Source of the DNA: Thermoprotei archaeon
GTDB taxonomy: Archaea > Thermoproteota > Thermoprotei > Thermofilales > Thermofilaceae
Length of the DNA stretch: 6,807 bases
NCBI GenBank assembly: GCA_003649495.1
Contig: QMRZ01000082.1
Location: 1 to 6,807, forward strand
Reading direction: 5' to 3'
In this document: positions 1 to 5,697 of the stretch, one piece after another
How the letters are laid out: every line of letters starts with the position of its first letter
Position numbering within the stretch: the first letter of the stretch is position 1
Program-made: the position numbers and the translations under genes
Notes under the pieces: generated by a model
Told to the model about the DNA's origin: nothing
Seen by the model: the letters and a program-made list of their open reading frames with translations, nothing else
Database searches by the model: none

Positions 1-27
1 CCCTGGGATAGTAATTTGCCTCCGGCC

Positions 28-35
28 GTATAAAC
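28..35 (-). promoter_or_regulatory. TATA-like box just downstream of thpR
   Basis: Read on the minus strand this is GTTTATAC, a good archaeal TATA-like sequence, ten bases past the thpR stop codon. A transcript would start near base 5, so it could serve a minus-strand gene beyond the left edge. No gene is visible in bases 1-44 to confirm it, and the box is also TATA-like on the plus strand. Confidence 0.3.
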
Positions 36-44
36 AGGAGGTAG

Positions 45-605
45 CTACTCACGAGCCCTCTTCTCAAATAGGGTCTCGTAGACGGGGCCGCGCGGCGTCA
101 ACGTGCTCTTTTTCAGCCTGAAGTTGGAGACCAGCATCTCGCCCACCTCCACCCCCTCCAGCTCGGCTAGGACTCTGGGCAGATCGCCAGCTGCGCCCTT
201 TACTCTAGCTATGGTCAGGTGGGGCACGAAGTCCTCCCTCGGCTTCGGGATCTTCAGCTTAGCTAAGGCTTCGTTAACCCTCCTGCTCAGCTCAGCTAGC
301 TCATCGTGCCCCTCCCTAACCCCTATCCACACTACCCTAGGCCTCCTCCTATTCGGGAACGCCCCCACCCCCGCTAGCTCCAGCTTAAAGGAGGCGAACT
401 CTATCTCCTCAAGGACGCCAGCTATCTCGCTCACCAGCGGCTTGGCAACCTCCCCTATGAATCTCAGTGTTAAGTGGAGGTTCTGGGGCTCCACGAGCTT
501 CAGCCTGGCGCGTGAGGCTTTCAGCTGCTCCTGGATGTTGACTATCCTGGATACGAGCGCGGGGTCCTCCACGTCCACAGCTACGAAGCACCTAACCCTC
601 TCCAC
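45..605 (-). CDS. thpR: RNA 2',3'-cyclic phosphodiesterase / 2'-5' RNA ligase family (ThpR, LigT-like)
   Basis: Member of the 2H phosphoesterase superfamily, soluble cytoplasmic enzymes that open 2',3'-cyclic phosphates on RNA and can join tRNA halves through 2'-5' bonds. Both catalytic HxTx motifs are present: HLTL at residues 44-47 and HLTI at 129-132 of a 186-residue protein, a normal length for the family. A longer reading frame to base 635 exists, but it would run into the preceding gene. The GTG at 603-605 has a GGGGTGAT site three bases upstream and begins with MERVRCFVAVD, which matches the usual family N-terminus. The preceding TFE-beta gene stops four bases before this start, so the two are probably co-transcribed and translationally coupled. 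The true physiological substrate of archaeal ThpR is not settled; a role in tRNA processing or repair is inferred from the family. Confidence 0.9.
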   Translation of the reverse strand: MERVRCFVAVDVEDPALVSRIVNIQEQLKASRARLKLVEPQNLHLTLRFIGEVAKPLVSEIAGVLEEIEFASFKLELAGVGAFPNRRRPRVVWIGVREGHDELAELSRRVNEALAKLKIPKPREDFVPHLTIARVKGAAGDLPRVLAELEGVEVGEMLVSNFRLKKSTLTPRGPVYETLFEKRARE

Positions 606-609
606 TGCA

Positions 610-996
610 TCACCCCCCGTATAGCCACTTCTCAAGCTTCTCGCAGTTGAGCACGCGGGAAGCCTCGCCGGAGCAGGAGAGGAGGTGGGGGCAGTAGAAG
701 CAGGGTATCTCGTCGAGCACTGAGGGGAGCTTTGGTACTAGGAGTAGCTTGGGCGTGGGCTTCAGCAGGTACATCCTCCTGCCCTTATGCACCACCACCT
801 CCCTAGTGAGGAAGCCCATCCTCTCCAGCCTCTTGACTATCCTGCTGCCCCTCCTGCTGTCGATGTTTAGGAGATGCCAGATGTCGCGCTGCAGTATGCC
901 GGCCTCGCCCGAGGCTGCTACTATGTCCAGTATCTTCCTCTCAAGTTGTGATCCTCCTCCCTCGCTAAGCCTTAGCTCTCTGGATTCGCTGCGCAT
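610..996 (-). CDS. Transcription initiation factor TFE subunit beta (TFE-beta; RPC34/hRPC39-like winged helix)
   Basis: A protein of 128 residues with a winged-helix domain at about residues 16-80 and a short C-terminal cysteine cluster, C99-x2-C102-x5-C108-x9-C118, followed by LEKWLYGG. This layout is that of archaeal TFE-beta, the partner of TFE-alpha related to the RPC34/hRPC39 subunit of RNA polymerase III, in which the four cysteines bind an iron-sulfur cluster. TFE-alpha/beta helps open promoter DNA during transcription initiation together with TBP and TFB. The ATG start has GGTGA eight bases upstream. The gene lies directly downstream of tfb, with its own TATA-like box between them, and ends four bases before thpR. 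A general winged-helix regulator is the alternative, but the cysteine pattern and the context favour TFE-beta. TFE-alpha is not in the window. Confidence 0.82.
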   Translation of the reverse strand: MRSESRELRLSEGGGSQLERKILDIVAASGEAGILQRDIWHLLNIDSRRGSRIVKRLERMGFLTREVVVHKGRRMYLLKPTPKLLLVPKLPSVLDEIPCFYCPHLLSCSGEASRVLNCEKLEKWLYGG

Positions 997-1030
997 ACCC
1001 CCCTCACCTTAAATTGTAGGAGAATGGTCT

Positions 1031-1038
1031 AATTAAAT
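1031..1038 (-). promoter_or_regulatory. TATA-like box upstream of TFE-beta
   Basis: On the minus strand this reads ATTTAATT in the 52-base gap between the tfb stop and the TFE-beta start, an AT-rich spot in GC-rich surroundings. A start 26 bases downstream falls near 1008, giving a leader of about 12 bases that just contains the GGTGA ribosome-binding site. It suggests that TFE-beta can be expressed separately from gar1-tfb. Confidence 0.5.
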
Positions 1039-1048
1039 CTGAGCGCGC

Positions 1049-1927
1049 CTAAGTGTATACGGTGATATCCAGCTTTGCTAGGAGCTCGCAGGTCCTCTTC
1101 CTGAGGGTCGTCTCCGTCACCCCTGCTGCCTTGGCGAAGTACGCCCTATTCCTCCTCTCCCCGTGGATCACTGACGCTATGTACAGCGCGGCTGCAGCCA
1201 CGCTCCTGGGCGGCTTTCCCAGCAGGGCGTGCGCCTCAGCCGCGGCCTTGACTATATCGACGGCCGTGCGCTGCACCTTCATGTCGAGGCCCAGCCTGCT
1301 GGCTATCATCGGTATGTACTTGAGGGGGCTGGGCGGCCTGAGCTTGAGCGTATCCCTCATCTTGTCCAGCAGCAGGAGGTAGCACCTCCTGGCCTCCTTG
1401 AGGCTCGTGAGGGCTAGCTCGCACAGCCTAGCTGGGTGGTAGGGTACGCCGTATTCCCTACACGCGAGCATGAGGCACGCGACGGCCATTGACGAAACGC
1501 TCCTGCCCCTCAGGAGGCCGACCCTCTGCGCCAGGGCGAATAGCCTGGATGCCTCCTCCCTGACTTGAGAGGGGGCCTGGACTGCGGCGGCGAGCCTCCT
1601 GATCTCCTCCCTCCCCTCGATTACGCTCCTGGCGTCCTGCCTGGAGATGTGTGATTGTATGAGCGTGAGCCTCCTGAACTCCTCCCTTCTCCTGGCATCC
1701 ATCGCCTGGGGGCGCCCTATCACTGTTGAGAGGCTGGTGAAGGGCTTGACGGGCTCAGCCCTGGCCCTCGCCACGGCCTGCTCCTCGTTGTAGGCCCGCC
1801 ACTCCGGCCCGCTGTCGATAATGCCCTCCTCGATCACGAAGCCACAGTCCTCGCACTTCAGCTCGCCGCTGTAAGGATCGTAGAAGACGTTGCGGGAGCC
1901 GCAGTTGGGGCACGCGCGCTCGCTCAC
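1049..1927 (-). CDS. tfb: Transcription initiation factor B (TFB, archaeal TFIIB)
   Basis: TFB bridges TBP on the TATA box and RNA polymerase during archaeal transcription initiation. The 292-residue protein shows the full architecture: an N-terminal zinc ribbon (C6-x2-C9, C25-x2-C28), the family segment GPEWRAYNEEQ (40-50), and two cyclin-like repeats at about 105-195 and 203-288, with the landmarks GLLRGRS (137-143) and GKPPRSVAAAALYIA (237-251). The B-reader region is odd. After the arginine-rich stretch it goes straight to FTSLSTVIGRP, about four residues shorter than the usual sequence and without the common HDxG before LST. The start is a GTG overlapping the stop of gar1 (GTGA). A TAG codon lies just two codons upstream in frame, so no longer start exists. 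Translation is probably coupled to gar1. It may be the main TFB or a diverged paralogue; the gar1 context, conserved for archaeal tfb, favours a main copy. Confidence 0.95.
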   Translation of the reverse strand: MSERACPNCGSRNVFYDPYSGELKCEDCGFVIEEGIIDSGPEWRAYNEEQAVARARAEPVKPFTSLSTVIGRPQAMDARRREEFRRLTLIQSHISRQDARSVIEGREEIRRLAAAVQAPSQVREEASRLFALAQRVGLLRGRSVSSMAVACLMLACREYGVPYHPARLCELALTSLKEARRCYLLLLDKMRDTLKLRPPSPLKYIPMIASRLGLDMKVQRTAVDIVKAAAEAHALLGKPPRSVAAAALYIASVIHGERRNRAYFAKAAGVTETTLRKRTCELLAKLDITVYT

Positions 1928-2190
1928 CTCCTACCACCCCTCCGCCTCCTCCTAGCGACCTCCATCGCGTAGAGCAGCCTGTTCACCAGGTAGTCCGGCC
2001 GCTTGATCCGGGGGGAGGTGACCTTGACTACCACGTAGGGCGAGGACACGGGCCCTATTATGTCGTAGACGAAGCCGACTAGGCTGGCGGCGGAGTCGTA
2101 GACCTCTGCGCCCAGCTTCGGCAGGGCTTTAGCCTTCACTACCAGCTTGCCGTCGCGCGTGACCCTTACTACCTTGCCTATCACCAGCAT
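1924..2190 (-). CDS. gar1: H/ACA ribonucleoprotein subunit Gar1
   Basis: Gar1 is a small subunit of the archaeal H/ACA guide RNP. It binds the Cbf5 pseudouridine synthase and aids substrate turnover during rRNA pseudouridylation. The 88-residue protein is a single beta-barrel core with the family hallmarks: a residue run beginning LGAEVYD near 27, VGFVYDIIGPVSSPYVVVK at 38-56, and an arginine/glycine-rich basic tail (ARRRRRGGRR). The ATG has a partial ribosome-binding match (GTGAT) five bases upstream. It is the first gene of the minus-strand block, has its own TATA-like box, and overlaps tfb by four bases. Gar1 next to TFB is a recurrent arrangement in archaea and links rRNA maturation with transcription initiation. 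Cbf5, Nop10 and L7Ae are not in this window. Confidence 0.93.
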   Translation of the reverse strand: MLVIGKVVRVTRDGKLVVKAKALPKLGAEVYDSAASLVGFVYDIIGPVSSPYVVVKVTSPRIKRPDYLVNRLLYAMEVARRRRRGGRR

Positions 2191-2226
2191 AGGGCATCAC
2201 GAAGCTGTGATATTGGGGAGGGCGGG

Positions 2227-2235
2227 TACTTAAGT
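2227..2235 (-). promoter_or_regulatory. TATA-like box for gar1-tfb
   Basis: The minus strand reads ACTTAAGTA in the divergent gar1/prf1 spacer. A start 26 bases on falls near 2205, about 15 bases before the gar1 ATG, leaving room for the GTGAT site. The core ACTTAAGT is palindromic, so it could also be bound in the other direction. Confidence 0.4.
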
Positions 2236-2274
2236 CAGCAACGCTGCACAGCGATAGTTTCGGCCAAGCGCCAC

Positions 2275-2284
2275 TTTTTTAAAA
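2275..2284 (+). promoter_or_regulatory. TATA-like box for prf1 and the plus-strand block
   Basis: TTTTTTAAAA is the longest AT-only run in the window and lies 24-34 bases before the chosen prf1 ATG at 2309. The predicted transcript start is about 2305, so prf1 would be leaderless or nearly so. The box would drive the whole plus-strand block of RNA-processing genes. A poly-T end signal for a transcript from the left is less likely, because the neighbouring gene points away. Confidence 0.5.
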
Positions 2285-2308
2285 GATGTGGAGGTAGAGG
2301 TGGCGTCC

Positions 2309-3526
2309 ATGCTCAGCGAGCTTGAGAGGTATAAGCTGGAGAGGTTCCTGAAGGAGCTCAAGAGCAAGAGGGGGAGGGGGACGGAGCTCATCTCACTCTA
2401 CATACCAGCTGGCAGGCCGATAAGCGACGTCATGAGCGTGCTGAGGAGTGAGTACTCGGCAGCCTCCAACATAAAGGATAGGACTACGCGGCACCACGTC
2501 CTCGACGCTTTGACGGCGGTCATGCAGCGCCTCAAGCTATTCAGGACCACGCCGCCCAATGGGCTCGTGATATTCGCTGGCTACGTCGCCAGGGGCGCGC
2601 CCGGGAGCGAGAAGCTGGAGGTGCACGTGCTGGAGCCCCCCGAGAAGCTGAGGATCTGGCTCTATAGGTGCGACTCGCGGTTCTACACGGAGATACTGGA
2701 GGACATGATAGCGGTTAAGGAGACTTACGGCCTTATAGTGGTGGATAGGGGAGAGGCGGCCTTCGGCGTGCTCAAGGGGAAGACGCTGGAGGTGGTTAAG
2801 GAGATAGAGTCGGGGGTCCCCAGGAAGCACAGGGCTGGCGGCCAGTCGGCGAGGAGGTTTGAGAGGATAATCGAGCAGCTCACCCACGAGTTCTACAAGA
2901 GGGTAGGTGAGTACGCCAACAAGATCTTCCTCGGCATCCCGGACCTGAAGGGGATTATAGTGGGCGGCCCCGGCCCGGCGAAGGAGGAGTTCCTGAAGGG
3001 CGATTACCTCCACTACCAGCTTAAGGAGAAGGTGATAGGGGTCTTTGACGTGGGCTACAGTGGCGAGGCCGGGATCTACGAGCTCGTAAAGCGAGCTGAG
3101 GGCCTCCTGAGGGATGTCCAGTACGTGAGGGAGAGGGAGGCTGTGAACAAGTTCCTCTACCACCTCGCGAGGGACACGGGCATGGCGGTCTACGGGGAGG
3201 AGGAGGTCAGGAGGATGCTGGTGATAGGGGCTGTCGAGACCTTGCTGCTCTCGGAGGAGCTGAGGAGGGTGAGGGTTAGGTACAGGTGCAGGGCCTGCGG
3301 GGCGGAGGGTAGCGTGAGCGTCGAGGGGGATGGAGAGGTTAAGTGCGGGAAGTGCGGGGCCGCTGACGTGGAGGTGGTGGACAAGACGCCGGTTATAGAG
3401 GAGCTCGCCAAGCTGGCGGAGCGCAGCGGCGCTGAGGTAGTTTTAGTCTCCACGCAGACTAGCGAGGGGAGGGAGCTCTACAGGGTCTTCGGCGGGGTAG
3501 CCGCCATCCTCCGGTTTAAGGTTTAA
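2309..3526 (+). CDS. prf1: Peptide chain release factor subunit 1 (aRF1)
   Basis: aRF1 reads all three stop codons in the ribosomal A site and triggers peptide release; it also takes part in ribosome recycling with ABCE1. The 405-residue protein has the three eRF1 domains. Domain 1 carries GTELIS (24-29), the stop-reading motif NIKD (54-57, usually NIKS) and YRCDSRF (119-125, the YxCxxxF motif). Domain 2 carries the catalytic GGQ (177-179) within KHRAGGQSARRF. Domain 3 contains a zinc-binding minidomain (C327, C330, C346, C349) that many archaeal aRF1 proteins have. An in-frame GTG at 2288 would add seven residues, but it lies upstream of the predicted transcript start; ATG 2309 fits the family N-terminus and is preceded by GAGGTGG. 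It is the first gene of the plus-strand block. The Ser-to-Asp change in NIKS is the only odd feature. Confidence 0.95.
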   Translation: MLSELERYKLERFLKELKSKRGRGTELISLYIPAGRPISDVMSVLRSEYSAASNIKDRTTRHHVLDALTAVMQRLKLFRTTPPNGLVIFAGYVARGAPGSEKLEVHVLEPPEKLRIWLYRCDSRFYTEILEDMIAVKETYGLIVVDRGEAAFGVLKGKTLEVVKEIESGVPRKHRAGGQSARRFERIIEQLTHEFYKRVGEYANKIFLGIPDLKGIIVGGPGPAKEEFLKGDYLHYQLKEKVIGVFDVGYSGEAGIYELVKRAEGLLRDVQYVREREAVNKFLYHLARDTGMAVYGEEEVRRMLVIGAVETLLLSEELRRVRVRYRCRACGAEGSVSVEGDGEVKCGKCGAADVEVVDKTPVIEELAKLAERSGAEVVLVSTQTSEGRELYRVFGGVAAILRFKV

Positions 3527-3549
3527 GGCTACATCCCTCAGCACTACTT

Positions 3550-4170
3550 GTGAGGAAGAAGCGGCTGGAGATCCTGCTCTCGCGCATCCCGCCGCACCCG
3601 CGGCCCAGGCTCGAGCTCGAGCAGTACGCTACGCCGCCACACTTAGCGGCCAGGCTGCTGTGGGTGGCTGTGGCCACTTACCACGACCTCCTGGGGGGCG
3701 TGGTGCTGGACTTGGGCGCTGGGACTGGGAGGCTTGGGCTTGGAGCAGCTCTGCTGGGCTCCCCCTACGTGGTGCTGGTGGACCTGGACCACGATGCCCT
3801 GAGGATAGCGTTGAGTAAGGCTAGGGAGCTCCGCATCGATGAGCGGGTAGACGCGGTGTGCGCCGACGTTAGGCGCTTCGAGACTGCTAGGGAGGCCAGC
3901 TACGTCGTCCAGAACCCCCCATTCGGCGTGCACAGGAGGGGTGCTGACGTGGAGTTCATGGCAGCTGCGCTCAAGCTGGCGCGAGTGGTCTACAGCGTGC
4001 ATAAGGCCGAGTCAGTCGACTATGTCCTGGAGAGGTGCCGTGAGGCGGGAGCGGAGGCACGCTTGCTGTTCAGGGAAGTCATAAGGCTTCCCCCTACCAT
4101 GCCGCACCACCGCAAGAGGGAGCACGTAGTCGACGTGGCAGTCATCAGGGCTAGCAGGGAGCTGGGCTGA
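3550..4170 (+). CDS. METTL5-like adenine-N6 rRNA methyltransferase
   Basis: A class I SAM-dependent methyltransferase of 206 residues. Motif I is DLGAGTGRLG (54-63), the acidic end of the second strand is VDLD (77-80), CADV (104-107) fits the next SAM-contacting loop, and the catalytic NPPF is at 122-125. The leading LELEQYATPPHLAARLL (21-37) and the late RKREHVVDVAV follow the METTL5 pattern closely. Human METTL5 makes m6A in helix 44 of 18S rRNA with TRMT112, so the archaeal protein probably methylates the matching region of 16S rRNA; this target is inferred. The start is a GTG 23 bases after prf1 without a clear ribosome-binding site, but it fits the family N-terminus and no better start is visible. 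Position between prf1 and csl4 supports a ribosome-related role. No Trm112-like partner is encoded here. Confidence 0.85.
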   Translation: MRKKRLEILLSRIPPHPRPRLELEQYATPPHLAARLLWVAVATYHDLLGGVVLDLGAGTGRLGLGAALLGSPYVVLVDLDHDALRIALSKARELRIDERVDAVCADVRRFETAREASYVVQNPPFGVHRRGADVEFMAAALKLARVVYSVHKAESVDYVLERCREAGAEARLLFREVIRLPPTMPHHRKREHVVDVAVIRASRELG

Positions 4171-4212
4171 GGAGGCAACATTTTTCTAGCTGGGGGGTCA
4201 GGCTGCACGGGC

Positions 4213-4773
4213 ATGAGAGCTTCACGTCGCGTCGTAGTGCCTGGTGAGGAGCTCGGAGTTATAGAGGAGTACGTGCCCCTCTCCAACACCTACGTCGAGG
4301 ATGGGGTGATAAGGGCTAAGGTAGTGGGCGAGCTGAGGGCTGATGCTTTGAGACATGAAGTGGAGGTCCTGGAGGCTAGGAGGGCGTCTCTCCCCCGGGA
4401 GGGGGAGACCGTGTATGCCGTCGTTACCGGGATGAGGGATGTCATAGGCTACCTGGACATTTTCTACAATGAGGACACGGGGTTGGAGTACGTGCCCCCC
4501 TACAGGGGGGTCATCCACATATCGGAGATAAGCTCGAGCAGGGTTAGGAGCGTCTCCGAGATCTTCGGTTACGGGGATGTGGTGAGGGCCCGCGTCATCT
4601 CCAGTAAGCCTCCCTTCCTGCTCTCGACTAAGGGCTTCGAGTACGGCATAGTATTCGCTAGGTGCCCTAGGTGCACGACCCCTCTGAGGAAGAGGGGGCT
4701 CTGGCTGTACTGCTATGCCTGTAAGAAGGTGTATAGGAGGAGGAAGGTGTCTAGGCTCTACCTGGTAAGGTGA
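4213..4773 (+). CDS. csl4: Exosome complex RNA-binding subunit Csl4
   Basis: Csl4 is one of the two S1-domain proteins (with Rrp4) that form the cap of the archaeal exosome, which degrades and tails RNA from the 3' end. The 186-residue protein shows the N-terminal domain (VVPGEELGVIEEY, 8-20, then NTYVEDGVIRA), an S1 RNA-binding domain (about 62-145, including VIHISEIS at 100-107), and a C-terminal zinc ribbon (C151-x2-C154, C167-x2-C170) followed by a basic tail. The start ATG fits the family. There is no ribosome-binding site at normal distance, but an AT-rich spot around 4180 could give a nearly leaderless transcript. The gene begins 42 bases after the methyltransferase and its stop lies two bases before the next start, so it is tied to the downstream genes. 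The exosome core genes rrp41 and rrp42 are elsewhere. Confidence 0.93.
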   Translation: MRASRRVVVPGEELGVIEEYVPLSNTYVEDGVIRAKVVGELRADALRHEVEVLEARRASLPREGETVYAVVTGMRDVIGYLDIFYNEDTGLEYVPPYRGVIHISEISSSRVRSVSEIFGYGDVVRARVISSKPPFLLSTKGFEYGIVFARCPRCTTPLRKRGLWLYCYACKKVYRRRKVSRLYLVR

Positions 4774-4775
4774 TC

Positions 4776-5441
4776 ATGCGCGGCCTTAAGAAGAGGGTTA
4801 TATCCGTGAGGTTCGCCTCGCCGAGCGAGGCGGCTGAATTCCTAGAGCACGTCTCGAAGCTCCTGAGCAACTTGGCGGCCGAGGTTAAGGGCTGCTCAGT
4901 TAAGCTCGTCGTGATGGCCCCCCCAGAGGAGCTGGATAGGGAGTATGCTAGGGTGAGGGAGGCCTTAAGGCAGTGGAGGATGTCCAGGCAGCTGCCGAGG
5001 CGGGGCGTGTACAGGCATCACATGGGCATGGTCCTCTCCTCAGCTAGCCTGAAGGTCAGCATACCGGTGGCTGCCCTCGTCGAGCTCCTGCAGCTCAAGG
5101 GCTTCAGGGCAAAGCTCGAGGGGGGATACATAGTCAGCAGCGCCACCTTCGAGCAGGTCGTAGAGGAGGCGTCGCGCCTGTCCGAGAAGTATGCTGAGGC
5201 GCTCAGGCTCCTCGCTACTCCAATGCTGAAGAGGCTGGCCGCCATACTCGCGGCGGCGCTGGGGTGCACAGTGGAGGAAGCGCTGGAGAGAATGGAGGCT
5301 CTAGGGCTGACGAAAGTTGATGAGAAGTATAGGCGCCTCGTGCTGGCCATAAACTACGAGGAGGCGCTAAAAAGAATAAGGGGGCTCGTGTTGGGGGAGG
5401 GAGGTGGAGGAGGTGGGCGAGAGTCTGGAGGTGGAGGTTGA
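4776..5441 (+). CDS. Uncharacterised archaeal protein, tentatively DUF2067 family
   Basis: A soluble protein of 221 residues with no membrane segment or signal peptide. I do not recognise a catalytic motif. The N-terminal 50 residues look like alternating strand and helix (MRGLKKRVISVRFASPSEAA onward), followed by basic helices, a stretch of family-like sequence KVSIPVAALVELLQLKGF (93-110), and helices to about 203. Length and position between csl4 and rpoL recall the archaeal DUF2067 family, but this is from memory and unverified. ATG 4776 is chosen over GTG 4770 because GGTGATC stands right before it. The protein ends in a glycine-rich tail (LGEGGGGGGRESGGGG), encoded where the frame crosses the ribosome-binding site and first codons of rpoL, so the tail may be a by-product of the overlap. 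The context suggests a role in RNA metabolism. Confidence 0.72.
   Translation: MRGLKKRVISVRFASPSEAAEFLEHVSKLLSNLAAEVKGCSVKLVVMAPPEELDREYARVREALRQWRMSRQLPRRGVYRHHMGMVLSSASLKVSIPVAALVELLQLKGFRAKLEGGYIVSSATFEQVVEEASRLSEKYAEALRLLATPMLKRLAAILAAALGCTVEEALERMEALGLTKVDEKYRRLVLAINYEEALKRIRGLVLGEGGGGGGRESGGGG
5400..5406 (+). promoter_or_regulatory. Ribosome-binding site deciding the rpoL start
   Basis: GGAGGTG, a strong match to the archaeal 16S 3' end, lies six bases before GTG 5413, supporting that start over GTG 5404 and GTG 5431. It is inside the coding region of the preceding gene, where it is read as glycine codons. The surrounding purine run holds several further GGAG/GGTG copies, so initiation could be spread over more than one start. 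Confidence 0.6.
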
Positions 5442-5697
5442 GCGCTTGGAGCCCACCAGGCTGACTATCAGGGTTAGGGGCGAGGACCACACTATATTCA
5501 ACGTGTTGGTAGAGGAGCTGAACAGGGATGAGCACGTCGTGTTCGCGGCTTATAAGCAGCTGCACCCTCTAACCGGCGAGTACACGCTAACTGTAGTTAC
5601 GGATGGGGAGGAGGAGCCGCTCGCGGCTCTAAGGAGCGCGTGTGAGAGGCTTAAGGAGGTTTATGGCAGCCTGCTCAACCAGCTAAGCCGCGGGTAA
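5413..5697 (+). CDS. rpoL: DNA-directed RNA polymerase subunit L (Rpo11)
   Basis: Rpo11/RpoL pairs with Rpo3 (RpoD) in the assembly platform of archaeal RNA polymerase, equivalent to eukaryotic RPB11 and AC19. The 94-residue protein shows the family signature RVRGEDHTIFNVLVEELNRD, then FAAYKQLHPLTGEYTLTV and a C-terminal helix (LAALRSACERLKEVYGSLL). The start is not certain. Three in-frame GTG codons (5404, 5413, 5431) compete; 5413 has the best-spaced ribosome-binding site and adds only a few residues to the usual N-terminus. It overlaps the preceding gene by 29 bases in another frame. The stop TAA shares one base with the next start (TAATG), so translation of the downstream RNase III-like protein is probably coupled. 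Confidence 0.94.
   Translation: MGESLEVEVERLEPTRLTIRVRGEDHTIFNVLVEELNRDEHVVFAAYKQLHPLTGEYTLTVVTDGEEEPLAALRSACERLKEVYGSLLNQLSRG

Noticed and set aside
103..624. Long open frame on the plus strand opposite thpR
   Set aside because: It is the mirror of a clear 2H phosphoesterase gene; its translation is serine/leucine-rich without any family motif.
606..635. Longer thpR start at ATG 635
   Set aside because: It would overlap the end of TFE-beta by 26 bases, add residues not seen in the family, and ignore the well-placed GGGGTGAT before GTG 605.
2288..2308. GTG 2288 as prf1 start
   Set aside because: It lies only four bases after the TATA-like run, upstream of any likely transcript start, and adds seven residues that family N-termini lack.
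2537..3163. Open frame of 208 codons on the minus strand inside prf1
   Set aside because: It lies opposite the GGQ and other domains of aRF1, and its leucine- and proline-rich translation is typical of an antisense shadow in GC-rich DNA.
4177..4188. TATA-like box (CATTTTTC) before csl4
   Set aside because: It is a T run without alternating A/T and close to a stop codon; it could equally be a weak T-rich end signal. Mentioned under csl4 but not called.
5389..5440. Purine-rich GGAGG repeats as a simple-sequence repeat or G-quadruplex element
   Set aside because: The run is explained by the ribosome-binding site and GAG/GTG codons of rpoL; the G tracts are mostly two to three bases long.
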